Shown here piece by piece: positions 26,873 through 36,386 of a stretch of DNA of 64,000 nucleotides. Both the position numbers and the translations under genes were made by a program. Each line of letters opens with the position of its first letter. Position 1 is the first letter of the stretch. This DNA comes from Deferribacteres bacterium (GTDB lineage Bacteria; Zhuqueibacterota; Zhuqueibacteria; Zhuqueibacterales; Geothermadaptataceae): NCBI GenBank assembly GCA_020633655.1, contig JACKDF010000008.1, forward strand, positions 62,001 through 126,000, given 5' to 3'. The notes beneath the pieces are model-generated. The model was not told the DNA's origin, searched no databases, and saw only the letters and a program-made list of their open reading frames with translations.

Positions 26873-28558
26873 ATGAATCCGGTTCGATTGTGGTCGCATG
26901 CCTTTTATTATTTATCATTTACATTCTTGCTTTTTGCTTTTCCATATCAGGTTTATACACAGCCATTAATTGTCAATGCAGGGGCAGACAAAGAAATTAT
27001 GGCTAGTCAATCAACACAAATTGGTGGTTCGCCAACCGCAAGTGGTGGTGTTGCCCCTTATTTTTATCTTTGGTCACCAAATCCAAGTTTAACGGATCCA
27101 ACAAGTCCAAATCCAGTTTCTTCCGCAATCACAACGACAACCTACATTGTCACAGTTACTGATGCGACCGGAGCAACCGCAACAGATACGGTTACGATCT
27201 TCGTAAAAAGATTCCTCTATGCTGTCAATGATAATGGACCAGCACAATTGTCCCGCGTCGATATTGATGCCGCATTGCCAACACTGGAGATTGTTGCTGA
27301 TTATATAATCTATGCCGGTCCTGCAGGCTATGGTTTGCGGATTGGGGCTGTGCTCGATGAAACTGAAGCTGCTGCCCTCGATGTCACCACTGGTATTGCC
27401 TATATAATTTCTAACATGGGAGCTGAATCGGCATTACTCACAATTGATCTTGAAACGGGGTATGCGACTGGTATCGGTTTTCTCGGAACAGACGACGTTA
27501 ATAGTTTGGCATTTGATCCTTTGAACAAACAGCTCTATGGTGTTTCTTCCCGGCAGGCACGTCTTTATAAAATTGATATACTGACCGGAGTAGCCACCGC
27601 CCTACCCAATCTGGTCACTTATTCCCACTCCAATATTGAGGGACTTTCTTTCGATTATACGCAATACCCCCCAGCTCTATACGGTATTGATGAAGACAAT
27701 GGGAATATATTCCAGATTGATACTTTTTCCGGGGCAGGAATAGTGATTGGGCAAACGATGCCAACTTTTGAAAGCATTGAATTTGGTGGAGATGGCACCC
27801 TTTACGCAGCGAGTAATTTAAGCCGAATTTTTATAATTGACCGAACCACTTTCCAGGCTACAGAGTTCGCAGATCACTTGCGTATAGATGGAGAAGGATT
27901 AATAATTTTTGATGGAAAACAAATTCCAGACACTCCTATCCCTGTAGAACTGAGTTCGTTTTCAGCAGTGCAACAAGACAAATTCATCAAACTTCACTGG
28001 ACTACAGCATCGGAAACCGAAAATCTCGGATTCCACATTTTTCGGCGTTCCAAACAAGATGTTGAATTTGCAAGGATAACAAAGCAGCTCATTAATGGTG
28101 CAATAAACTCAAATGCTACATTGGACTATACATGGACTGACTCTTCTGTCGTCTCTGGCGAAGAATACACTTATAAACTTGCAGATATTAATTTAAACGG
28201 TATCTACACCTATCACAATGAAGTATCTTTGAGCACAGAAAATACACCCTCCACTTTTGCATTATACCAAAATTATCCCAATCCATTCCTGGCCTATGGG
28301 CAACCAACTGGTTTAGGTGAAATTAAAACAACCATCCAGTTTCAAATTGCCGAAAACAGTCATGTTCAACTGCAAATTTTTAATATTAAAGGGCAACTAG
28401 TAAAAACACTTCTTAATACAACATTGGACAGTGGGAAATATCCTGTCACCTGGGATGGAAATTCATCTTTTGGAATACCTGTTCCTTCCGGAATCTACAT
28501 TTATAGGTTATCAACAGAACAATTTTACGAGCAAAAGCTTTTAACGGTTATTCGTTAA
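26873..28558 (+). CDS. Secreted beta-propeller-like protein with PKD-like domain and T9SS sorting tail
   Basis: Starts at ATG 26873 behind AGGAG and has a signal peptide (about 1-32). Residues 33-110 look like an Ig/PKD-type fold (NAGADKEIMAS ... YIVTVTDATGATATDTVTI). Residues 115-340 contain short repeated strands of the propeller type (LYGVSSRQARLYKIDILTG, LYGIDEDNGNIFQID, LYAASNLSRIFIID). A fibronectin-III-like domain occupies about 360-460 (PVELSSFSAVQ ... LHWTTASETENLGFHIFRR). The C-terminus carries YQNYPNPF and ends in a sorting domain (GIYIYRLSTEQFYEQKLLTVI), directing secretion through the type IX system and surface attachment or release. The ligand or enzymatic role is unknown. A GH13 amylase with a similar tail follows 37 bp later. 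Confidence 0.8.
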   Translation: MNPVRLWSHAFYYLSFTFLLFAFPYQVYTQPLIVNAGADKEIMASQSTQIGGSPTASGGVAPYFYLWSPNPSLTDPTSPNPVSSAITTTTYIVTVTDATGATATDTVTIFVKRFLYAVNDNGPAQLSRVDIDAALPTLEIVADYIIYAGPAGYGLRIGAVLDETEAAALDVTTGIAYIISNMGAESALLTIDLETGYATGIGFLGTDDVNSLAFDPLNKQLYGVSSRQARLYKIDILTGVATALPNLVTYSHSNIEGLSFDYTQYPPALYGIDEDNGNIFQIDTFSGAGIVIGQTMPTFESIEFGGDGTLYAASNLSRIFIIDRTTFQATEFADHLRIDGEGLIIFDGKQIPDTPIPVELSSFSAVQQDKFIKLHWTTASETENLGFHIFRRSKQDVEFARITKQLINGAINSNATLDYTWTDSSVVSGEEYTYKLADINLNGIYTYHNEVSLSTENTPSTFALYQNYPNPFLAYGQPTGLGEIKTTIQFQIAENSHVQLQIFNIKGQLVKTLLNTTLDSGKYPVTWDGNSSFGIPVPSGIYIYRLSTEQFYEQKLLTVIR

Positions 28559-28595
28559 TACGCTACCTAATTATAGAAACAATTGGAGTGCTTAT

Positions 28596-31175
28596 ATGAA
28601 ATCTTTCTACAAACCAATTTTATACAGTATTGCCTTTATAACAAGCACATCACTCTTTGCACAAGATTTTCTTCTTCAAGGATGGTACTGGGATTATCCA
28701 AAAACCACAAATGGGCATAACTGGGCAGATACGTTAAATGATAGAGCCGCAGAACTTGCCGCAGCAGGTTTTACACATGTTTGGCTTCCGCCGCTGTCGC
28801 GTGCATCTTTCGGTTCGAACAGTAATGGGTACGATCCAAAAGACCTTTACGATCTTGGTGAATTTGGCGGCGGTGCTACAGGTTTTGGTACACGTTCAGA
28901 TGTCGACAATTTGATTAGCGTATTCGATGGTCTCGGGATTTCTGCAGTTGCAGATGTTGTCTACAACCATCGTGACGGTGGTGGAGCCGAAGACAATGGT
29001 GCAGTGCAAGGCTGGATTACCACCTATTCCTGGTCTAAAGCGAATGCAGGGGATCAACCCTACCCTTCTGATCGATTTCGTTGCTATTTAGCCATTGGTG
29101 GTTCAACAGGTCGCGGAGCAGGTACCTATTATTTCAAAATCAGCTCGGCATCCGGGCATAATAATTTCAATGGTAAAACCTACAAAGTATATATGGAAAC
29201 CAATACCGTTGGATGGCAGGGACTCGCCGATCAGAATGAAAGTGAACCCAATGGTGGTGGAGATTGTGGAGAAGGAAATAACGTAATTCAGCTCGGAAGA
29301 AATATGTTGGCTTCCCTCGAAACGGGTGGTGGCTGTGGAACGGATGAATTTGCCCTTACAATTAATTCGGGAGATTTTAATGCTGCCGGTGATACTATTT
29401 GGATATATTTAAACAACACAAATGTAAACGGTTTGGGTGACTATTCTGATCATCGCATTTATGGAACGTGGTATTCAGGTGGTTGGGATGTAGCAGGCGA
29501 TATTCGATACCAGACATGGACTGATTTTACGAGTCTTCCAAGTGGTAGTGGTGGTATGAACTATATGAATTTTAAACCAAATGGCAATCCGACCCAGCTC
29601 GCGGGTGATTGGGATGCGATGTATTTTTTCTACGATTATGATCAGACTGTTTCAACAACAAAAGACACCTTGTTTGAGTGGTCAAAATGGTTATGGCAGG
29701 ATGTCGGTATCCGTGGCTTCAGAATGGACGCCGTGAAACATTTTTCTTACGAATTTACCGGTGATCTGTTTGATTATCTCTATGACAACAGTATTGTGCC
29801 TGAAATTGCGGTGGGTGAATTTTTCGATAGCAATGCAGGAATCCTGAAAAACTGGATCGATAATGTTTATTCTTACATGGATACTGATACTAAAACGGCT
29901 ATTCACCCTCGACTGTTCGATTTTTCACTTAGGCAATCCCTCAAGGATGCATGCGATACTTTTGGATATGATGCGCGAAATATCTTCAATAGCGGTATGG
30001 TGGATGGAGCCGGAAGTTCTGGCTTCAATGTCGTAACCTTCATTAATAATCATGACTTTCGTTTTCCGGGTCAGGAAGTGCAGAATGATCCAATGCTCGC
30101 CTACGCCTACATTTTAACAAACAATCAAGTTGGCTTGCCGAGTGTTTTCTATCCAGATTATTTTGGATCCGGATACAAAGCAGCGCTCGATTCTTTGATC
30201 GAAGTTCATAAAAATTTTATCTATACATCGACAAACATAGATCATCTCAGTCGTATCGGAACACCTTATACCCAAGGGTTTTATGCAGGCTATAACACAA
30301 CAACACTGGTTTACCAGCTCTCCGGTGCCTCAACGGGAAGAGATGTTGTTGTTGCAATCAATTTTGCCGGCGAACAATTAATCCTGGACCAGGGAGTTAA
30401 TATTTCCACCATGGGTCTGGCACCCACCGATACACTTACAGCACTGGTCGGTAGTTCAGTGCAGCCCTACTCCATTATTAGTGGATCCGGAGCAATGCAC
30501 ATCGAACTTCCTGCTCGCAGTTATGCTGTCTGGGTAGAAGGAAGCCCTGATTACCTGATACCAGTCGAACTGACATCTTTTAACGCACAAACAAGCGAGG
30601 AAGGTGTTCGTCTTAGCTGGTCAACCGGAAGCGAAACAGAAAATTTAGGATTTCATGTTTACCGTTCAAATTCGGTAAATGGAGAATATTTAAAATTGAC
30701 GAGGGACATAATCCCGGGTCTGGTAAATTCTGCAGAAGGCGCGACATATAGCTGGACTGATGGGGATGTAGTTGCTGGAAATACATATTATTACAAATTG
30801 GCGGATATCAATTTAGATGGAATTCTAACTTTTCATGGCCCGATCGCTGTAACTGTAAGTAGTGTGACCACAACAAAAGATAATGGATATTTTCCAAGTG
30901 CATACAATCTGGAACAAAATTATCCAAACCCATTTAATCCAAGCACAACCATATCATTTGAATTGCCTAAATCAAGCGACATACAACTCACAATTTACAA
31001 TACAAGCGGGCAAATCATTCGTCGTTTAGCAAATGGACAATTGAATGCAGGCCGTCATACGTATACGTGGGATGCCCGTGATGAGAATGGAAAAAACGTT
31101 ACAACTGGAATGTATATTTACACTCTGAAGGCCAGTGATTACTCAGCGAAACGCAAACTTTTATTGTTGAAATAA
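28596..31175 (+). CDS. Secreted GH13 alpha-amylase with T9SS sorting domain
   Basis: The 859-residue protein has a signal peptide (cut near FAQ, about 23) and a GH13 (beta/alpha)8 barrel. The four conserved regions are visible: I, DVVYNH (120-125); II, GFRMDAVKH with nucleophile D378; III, AVGEFF with acid/base E408; IV, INNHD with D487. An insert of about 180 residues between regions I and II resembles the Ca-binding domain B. A fibronectin-III-like domain lies near 660-750 (PVELTSFNAQ ... ENLGFHVYRS), and the tail has LEQNYPNPFNP and ends KRKLLLLK, the type IX sorting signal. It should hydrolyse extracellular starch or related alpha-1,4-glucans. GGAG lies 8 bases before the start. Confidence 0.92.
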   Translation: MKSFYKPILYSIAFITSTSLFAQDFLLQGWYWDYPKTTNGHNWADTLNDRAAELAAAGFTHVWLPPLSRASFGSNSNGYDPKDLYDLGEFGGGATGFGTRSDVDNLISVFDGLGISAVADVVYNHRDGGGAEDNGAVQGWITTYSWSKANAGDQPYPSDRFRCYLAIGGSTGRGAGTYYFKISSASGHNNFNGKTYKVYMETNTVGWQGLADQNESEPNGGGDCGEGNNVIQLGRNMLASLETGGGCGTDEFALTINSGDFNAAGDTIWIYLNNTNVNGLGDYSDHRIYGTWYSGGWDVAGDIRYQTWTDFTSLPSGSGGMNYMNFKPNGNPTQLAGDWDAMYFFYDYDQTVSTTKDTLFEWSKWLWQDVGIRGFRMDAVKHFSYEFTGDLFDYLYDNSIVPEIAVGEFFDSNAGILKNWIDNVYSYMDTDTKTAIHPRLFDFSLRQSLKDACDTFGYDARNIFNSGMVDGAGSSGFNVVTFINNHDFRFPGQEVQNDPMLAYAYILTNNQVGLPSVFYPDYFGSGYKAALDSLIEVHKNFIYTSTNIDHLSRIGTPYTQGFYAGYNTTTLVYQLSGASTGRDVVVAINFAGEQLILDQGVNISTMGLAPTDTLTALVGSSVQPYSIISGSGAMHIELPARSYAVWVEGSPDYLIPVELTSFNAQTSEEGVRLSWSTGSETENLGFHVYRSNSVNGEYLKLTRDIIPGLVNSAEGATYSWTDGDVVAGNTYYYKLADINLDGILTFHGPIAVTVSSVTTTKDNGYFPSAYNLEQNYPNPFNPSTTISFELPKSSDIQLTIYNTSGQIIRRLANGQLNAGRHTYTWDARDENGKNVTTGMYIYTLKASDYSAKRKLLLLK

Positions 31176-31183
31176 AAAAAAGT

Positions 31184-31221
31184 ACATCCACTTGATTCAA
31201 GGTTTCGGATCAAGTGGATGT
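31184..31221. terminator. Perfect 13-bp hairpin after the amylase gene
   Basis: ACATCCACTTGAT (31184-31196) pairs perfectly with ATCAAGTGGATGT (31209-31221) around a 12-base loop, 8 bp after the amylase stop. A run of A (31173-31180) precedes it. For plus-strand transcripts there is no good T-run after the stem, while minus-strand transcripts would end in a T-run; it may work in both directions or stabilise the amylase mRNA 3' end. Confidence 0.6.
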
Positions 31222-31259
31222 GGTTTATAGGGACGGGGACAAAAACAGCCAGGGTTTAT

Positions 31260-31739
31260 ATGAAAATCAACAAATCGAAAATTGTATTAGTGATGTTTAG
31301 TCTTTGCTTGAGTCTTTTAATGTACCATCTGTTAGAGGAAAGTGCCGGGCAAACTACTTTACAGATGAAAAATCATGCAGTCGAAGTACAGTTGCAACCG
31401 GTCTTAAAAAATTCTGTCGTCGTAATAAAAGATTTTACGTTAAGTTCTATGCCTAATGGAATAGAAATAAGTTGGTGTACAGTCCAGGAAAATCAGAATT
31501 TAGGATTCAATTTATTCCGTTCTGATGATGGTCAGAATTATATGCGTATCAACCAGAAATTGATTCCGGGAGCTGGTTCATCTGATTGTCTTTTGCAATA
31601 CTCTGTGCTTGATAGAAATGTGCAGAAGCGAGTTGGATTTTCCTACAAATTAATCTCCATGGATTTAAACGGAAAATCGCAGGTATTCGGTCCAAAGAAA
31701 TACGATAATGAGGCGCTCTTCTCCATGACAATGTATTGA
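31260..31739 (+). CDS. Small exported protein with lone fibronectin-III-like domain
   Basis: ATG 31260 is preferred (AGGG at 31251-31254, then a basic n-region and hydrophobic stretch VLVMFSLCLSLLMYHLL); the open frame upstream overlaps the hairpin. The 159-residue product is one copy of the Fn3-like domain seen before the sorting tails of the two preceding genes: compare IEISWCTVQENQNLGFNLFRS with VRLSWSTGSETENLGFHVYRS. No sorting tail or catalytic module is attached. It may be the remains of a longer secreted protein or a free-standing accessory domain. Function is unknown. Confidence 0.6.
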   Translation: MKINKSKIVLVMFSLCLSLLMYHLLEESAGQTTLQMKNHAVEVQLQPVLKNSVVVIKDFTLSSMPNGIEISWCTVQENQNLGFNLFRSDDGQNYMRINQKLIPGAGSSDCLLQYSVLDRNVQKRVGFSYKLISMDLNGKSQVFGPKKYDNEALFSMTMY

Positions 31740-32665
31740 AAACCAATTTTCCATCTGATTGTGCTTTGTTGGAAATAAAAAAGAGAGTAATTGCACCTAC
31801 CATTATTTTAATTCCACATTGAGCAAAAAAAGAAATAGATTTTAGGCTCTGTCATCTTGAAAATAAAGTTATCCACATTTTGTCAACCCAAATTGCTGTC
31901 AACGAGCACTTCCCCACCTCTTAAAGATTATGACAGTTCGTACTCAAAAATTGCGAATAAAACATCCATGATTAGAAATTATACAGCATGAAAAATACAA
32001 CCAAATCCTTGTTATTATATGGTATAAAGCCAATTTTTTATTACTTGAGTATTGTTGCTGATTTGTTACCAGTTTAACCAATTGCAATTTAGGAGGTAGA
32101 ATTGAAAATTCGCAAAAATTCAGTAATCCACATTTTATTAAATTAGCAGATTGGCTGAAAACCGCACAATTAAAATCATAAATCAGCATACATCCTGTTC
32201 TTTCTTTGTTAACTTTAATTTTTTACACACAATGATTGGCCTAGAATATCCAAGTCTGTAGTTCAGTTCATGCAATACACGAAAAAAGCATGTTTACTTG
32301 TAAATAATTTCTTCTTCCCGGTTTTCGCAATTAATCAAAAATGGGGTTATATACATTATACGGTTTTGATTCATTAAATTTTATGCAAGCTCAAATCTTT
32401 ATTTCTGAAGTTAGTGTAAGCAGCTTCAATATCATCTGGTAAAAATGCCAGATTGTGCTTCAAATTAATTGTGTAATTTAAACCTAAACAGGGAAGCAGT
32501 TCTCCCAATTTCTTGAAAACGCAAAATATGGACTTGCGAAAAGACTGTTGCCTGTAGTTATGCAAAATTTCCGGCATAACAAGTCACCAATACAGCAAAT
32601 GCCGGATATGTGATGCATATTTAATCATTGTATGTGGAAAAATATCCACAAAAACGCAATCACGG
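31740..32665. other. Long AT-rich intergenic region before the exopolysaccharide locus
   Basis: No convincing gene is visible. It contains a DnaA-box-like TTATCCACA (31869-31877), standing alone and so not evidence of an origin. Short open frames on the minus strand (31944-32189, 32374-32577) lack ribosome-binding sites and family resemblance. The last 35 bases hold an inverted repeat described separately. The region probably contains the promoter and leader of the exopolysaccharide operon. Confidence 0.5.
32633..32650. promoter_or_regulatory. Inverted repeat TGTGGA-N6-TCCACA upstream of the EPS operon
   Basis: TGTGGA (32633-32638) and TCCACA (32645-32650) are separated by six A/T bases, 15 bp before the first gene of the exopolysaccharide locus. 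The layout suits a dimeric regulator binding at or near the promoter. It is short enough that chance is not excluded. Confidence 0.35.
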
Positions 32666-33442
32666 ATGAATTATAAGAAACAAATCCTGGTAATATTGTA
32701 CGCCACATTTCATTTTTGTGTGCTTATGGGGTTAACTTCATGTGCTGCAAAGCAGGACCTGCGTCCCGGCGAAAAAGATGCGGCATTTGTTGCGTTGGCC
32801 GACACACAAATAGTTATAGAAGCGAATCAAAATACCAGGGGACTTCCCATGTATCGTCTGGGTTTTGGTGATGAAATTGAAGTAAAAGTCTTCAACCACC
32901 CAGAATTCAATGAGCAGACAATCATTCGACCCGATGGACGAATCGCACTGGAAAAAGCTGGTGAAATCGTCGCTATCGGCCGCACACCACACCAAATTGA
33001 TTCATTGATTACCAAACGCTACTCTCGTTTTTTAAGACGCCCGCAAGTGACTGTGCTCGTTAGAAAATTTGGAGTAAAACAATTCTATATTTTAGGTGAA
33101 GTGAAAAATCCTGGTGTGTATGAATTATACGATGGCATGACCGTCCTGCGCGCCATTGCATCTGCCGGTGGGAACACGGGATACGCACAGATGAACAGTA
33201 TTATTCTCATGCGCAATGAGTTTTATCGCAATCCGATTGTAATGCGTATGAATCTCACAAATTTACCGAAAGACCCCAATCCTGTGCGCGATCGTTTATT
33301 AATTGCAAATGACATTATCTATATACCGAGAACATATATCGGTGAATTAAATGGATTCATCGAACGTTTTGTGAGCAAGCTCATTGCACCTCCTCTCGAC
33401 TTGTATTTACGCACAATTTTGTATACCAGGATTTTAAACTAA
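32666..33442 (+). CDS. Wza-like polysaccharide export lipoprotein
   Basis: A 258-residue outer-membrane lipoprotein (signal peptide, lipobox GLTSC with Cys26). The polysaccharide export domain is at about 60-140 (YRLGFGDEIEVKVFNHPEFNEQ, IRPDGRIALEKAGEI, YSRFLRRPQVTVLV). An SLBB-type domain follows at about 145-215 (FYILGEVKNPGVYELYDGMTVLRAIASAGG). A C-terminal amphipathic helix may insert in the outer membrane as in Wza. It should form the oligomeric export channel for the polysaccharide made by the downstream genes. It is the first gene of an operon-like run reaching 45171. Confidence 0.9.
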   Translation: MNYKKQILVILYATFHFCVLMGLTSCAAKQDLRPGEKDAAFVALADTQIVIEANQNTRGLPMYRLGFGDEIEVKVFNHPEFNEQTIIRPDGRIALEKAGEIVAIGRTPHQIDSLITKRYSRFLRRPQVTVLVRKFGVKQFYILGEVKNPGVYELYDGMTVLRAIASAGGNTGYAQMNSIILMRNEFYRNPIVMRMNLTNLPKDPNPVRDRLLIANDIIYIPRTYIGELNGFIERFVSKLIAPPLDLYLRTILYTRILN

Positions 33443-33452
33443 AAAAATCGAA

Positions 33453-34871
33453 ATGATACAACTAATGACCAGTGCAGATACATCACAATTTTATTTTCGT
33501 GACATTAAAAGGATCATCAAATCACGGATTCACTTTATTCTTATTGTATTTTTTGCGGTTGCTGGTATAATTATTTTTATAAGCATGAAAACGCAAAAGA
33601 TTTATCAGGCGAATGCGCGTTTGCTTTTAAAGTGGGATAAAAAGGACGTTATCATCCTGCAAGGCAGTGGCAGAGTGAGTTCAGAACAACCACACAAATG
33701 GCAAATAAATTCTGAGATTGAATTGATACGAAGTTACCAGGTTGCTGAACGCGTATTCCAATACCTGAACGACAATAAAAACTATGAAAGAGTTAAAGTT
33801 GATAACAAACAAATAACCTGGCTGATGAATAACGTACTCGTCGCACCCGTCAATAACTCTGATATCATCGAAATTGCTTACGAGCACGCCCAACCTGTAA
33901 AAGCGGCACAGCTCGTTTCACTTTTTATTCGAGCGTACACTAAATTTCGCCAGGAACTCTACGAGATTGCAGATGAAAATGAATTTTTAGACGATCAAAT
34001 TGCACGCAGCAAATCGAAACTGGAATTATTGCGAAAAGACTATAACACCTATTTAGCACAGAAAGATATTATCTCCTTATCCGAGCAAAAAAAGCAAGTA
34101 CTCAATCAATTTCATTCCGTCGAAGAAGATTTGTTTGCTTTGGAGAGGAAGTGCGCCCTCCAGGAAACGCTTATTAAACAATTTCAGATGATTCGTGATG
34201 GAAGTGTAGATTTGGGTGGATTGCCTGTCCGTGCATCACAGAATGCGAACTGGGGCAATGTGCAACAACTATATAACCAACTTACGGACTTACGTTTACA
34301 AAAAATCAAACTGCTGAATGATTTTACGGAAGAATATGATGCCGTCAAAGCACTGGAATCGAATATAAAGTATATTCGCGCATTGTTGCAAAAAGAAGTT
34401 GACCGGGTACTGGAAATTGAAAAAGCAACACTCAATGCTTACTACGCAGAGAAAAAAATTTTAGAAAATAAATTTACCAGCTTAAAAAAACAGCTGCAAA
34501 ATTTTCCAGAAATAGAACAGAAACACGAGTCCCTTTTTCGTGATGTAAGTGAGTATGAAACACTCTATTCGACGCTTGTGAAACGCAAAGAAGAAGATAA
34601 ACTGAATGCATTTAAAGATATCAATCCCGTGAAAATTGAGGTACTTAATCCACCACTGGTGCCTTCTGAACCAATTAGACCAAATATCCAATACAATTCT
34701 ATTATTGCAATGTTGATTGGTCTTTTCGTTAGCCTTGGAGGCGCCTTTTTGGTTGAAGTTTCGGATCCGACCGTAAAGAATGCTGAGACATTAGAAAAAG
34801 CAACCGGTTTACCCGTATTGGCAGAAGTAAAGTTTTTTCAATCCAATACAGGTTCCTTGAAAAAAAGATAA
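33453..34871 (+). CDS. Wzz/GNVR-type chain-length determinant (polysaccharide co-polymerase)
   Basis: The 472-residue protein has a transmembrane helix near residues 27-45 and another near 415-435. Between them lie a Wzz domain (about 48-130) and a long coiled-coil region (about 175-350). A GNVR-type end precedes the second helix (PVKIEVLNPPLVPSEPIRPNI, Pro-rich). It lacks the fused C-terminal kinase domain, which is encoded separately by the CpsD-like gene at 36387. It should act in the periplasm to set polymer length and connect the cytoplasmic ATPases to the Wza channel. The gene starts 10 bp after wza. Confidence 0.88.
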   Translation: MIQLMTSADTSQFYFRDIKRIIKSRIHFILIVFFAVAGIIIFISMKTQKIYQANARLLLKWDKKDVIILQGSGRVSSEQPHKWQINSEIELIRSYQVAERVFQYLNDNKNYERVKVDNKQITWLMNNVLVAPVNNSDIIEIAYEHAQPVKAAQLVSLFIRAYTKFRQELYEIADENEFLDDQIARSKSKLELLRKDYNTYLAQKDIISLSEQKKQVLNQFHSVEEDLFALERKCALQETLIKQFQMIRDGSVDLGGLPVRASQNANWGNVQQLYNQLTDLRLQKIKLLNDFTEEYDAVKALESNIKYIRALLQKEVDRVLEIEKATLNAYYAEKKILENKFTSLKKQLQNFPEIEQKHESLFRDVSEYETLYSTLVKRKEEDKLNAFKDINPVKIEVLNPPLVPSEPIRPNIQYNSIIAMLIGLFVSLGGAFLVEVSDPTVKNAETLEKATGLPVLAEVKFFQSNTGSLKKR

Positions 34872-34899
34872 TCCTTTTTTGAAATAGCGAAATAATTTC

Positions 34900-36375
34900 A
34901 TGTACGAACATTTTTACAATTTAAAAGAACCTCCGTTTTCCCTCACCCCAGACCCCAAGTTTTTATATTTGAGTCAAGGGCATCGTGAAGCTTATTCTCA
35001 ACTTTTACTGGGATTGCGCCTGAAACGGGGTTTTGTGGTATTAACCGGGGAAGTTGGCACAGGTAAAACGACGATATTACGTACCGTCATGGAAGAGATA
35101 GAACAAGGTGCATCAAAAGCTTTCATCTTTCACACCTTATTAAGTGCTAAAGGCTTGTTGCAAAATATCTGCAATGAATTCCAGATAGACACGGCAGGCT
35201 TGCAATCGAAAACAGAGTATGTTATAAAATTGCAGGAATTTCTCACTCGTTTAACCGCTGAAGGCCGCACGGCAATTTTAATGATTGATGAAGCCCACAA
35301 TCTAAAAGAAGAAGTTTTGGAAGAAATCCGGCTTTTATCAAATATTGAAACAAATGCAGAAAAGGCGTTGCAAATATTTCTTGTTGGGCAACCAGAATTA
35401 AAAGAGAAACTGAAAAACCCCAGCTTGCGACAATTGGATCAGCGCATAAGCATGCGTTTTCACTTAACCAAACTCTCTCAAGAGGAAACTGGAAAGTATA
35501 TCCAGCATCGCCTGAGTGTAGCAGGCTCGCGTTTTCTCGGCGAGCTGTTTACTGCGGATGCCATTCGAAAAATCCATAAAATAAGTGAAGGAATTCCGCG
35601 AAAAATCAACACCATCTGCGAAAATGCACTGATTATGGGCTACGTGAAAGGTGCAAAACAAATTGGTTCTGAAATCATCACGGCAATAGGCTTTGGCGAC
35701 AGCTACCAGGAAATTTCGATGGATGAGTTTACGACTGCGGATTCGGCTTTAGCAAAAGCAACAACGCGGGAACAGATAAAATCAAAACTACAGGATGAGC
35801 ACAGCACGGATTGGTTTAATTTCAAGGAATTTGGTTCCAGAGAACCTGAAAAAGCGGAAAAAGAAACGCTTAAGGAAGAGCAACCCATGGTAAATACAAT
35901 CGTGGAAAAAGAAAACAAGGATACGAACAAGGAAGCCGTTAGTTTACCATCCCTTGGTGGAAAACAAGCGACATTTAAAAGCATCACCATAGACTCTCCA
36001 TCGGAAAAAGATACAGCACCCACAACGCAATCACACTTAAACAATGAGACTAAAAGGACCTCACCCCCTGCTCCCAAAAAGTTCGATGATTTATTTCAAT
36101 CGAATGGACCACAAAAAGCTGCTGCTGCAACAAAACAAGAGATTCCTTTTGCAAGCCCTAAACCTTTTAATGGGAAATCATCAACAGGGCCAAACAATAG
36201 AAGCAATCTGGAACAGCAGCAAATCATCGAACAAATTTCAAAGACGCTGTTTTATCGATTGGACAAATACATTTTAATCAGAAAACCAACTTCGACACAA
36301 CTAACTTTATATTTTTTAATCGGTTTTTTAAGCTATCTACTATCCATAATTTTGGCACTTGCATTAATTAAATAA
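34900..36375 (+). CDS. ExeA/XrtA-associated-type AAA ATPase with C-terminal membrane anchor
   Basis: The 491-residue protein begins MYEHFYNLKEPPFSLTPDPKFLYLS, the standard N-terminus of ExeA-like ATPases in exopolysaccharide loci. Walker A is GEVGTGKT (50-57), Walker B is ILMIDEAH (D130, E131), and the sensor region LDQRISMRFHL lies near 177-187. After about residue 265 comes a long low-complexity linker rich in Glu, Lys, Ser and Pro, then a single C-terminal transmembrane helix (about 465-488). It probably energises or regulates polymer assembly together with Wzz and the CpsD-like protein. No exosortase or PEP-CTERM gene is in the window. Confidence 0.85.
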   Translation: MYEHFYNLKEPPFSLTPDPKFLYLSQGHREAYSQLLLGLRLKRGFVVLTGEVGTGKTTILRTVMEEIEQGASKAFIFHTLLSAKGLLQNICNEFQIDTAGLQSKTEYVIKLQEFLTRLTAEGRTAILMIDEAHNLKEEVLEEIRLLSNIETNAEKALQIFLVGQPELKEKLKNPSLRQLDQRISMRFHLTKLSQEETGKYIQHRLSVAGSRFLGELFTADAIRKIHKISEGIPRKINTICENALIMGYVKGAKQIGSEIITAIGFGDSYQEISMDEFTTADSALAKATTREQIKSKLQDEHSTDWFNFKEFGSREPEKAEKETLKEEQPMVNTIVEKENKDTNKEAVSLPSLGGKQATFKSITIDSPSEKDTAPTTQSHLNNETKRTSPPAPKKFDDLFQSNGPQKAAAATKQEIPFASPKPFNGKSSTGPNNRSNLEQQQIIEQISKTLFYRLDKYILIRKPTSTQLTLYFLIGFLSYLLSIILALALIK

Positions 36376-36386
36376 CGAACACCAAA

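Noticed and set aside
31869..31877. DnaA-box sequence TTATCCACA suggesting a replication origin
   Set aside because: It is a single box without a cluster, an AT-rich unwinding repeat set or neighbouring dnaA/dnaN genes.
32374..32577. 67-codon frame on the minus strand in the gap before the EPS locus
   Set aside because: No ribosome-binding site, no recognised family and no coding context.
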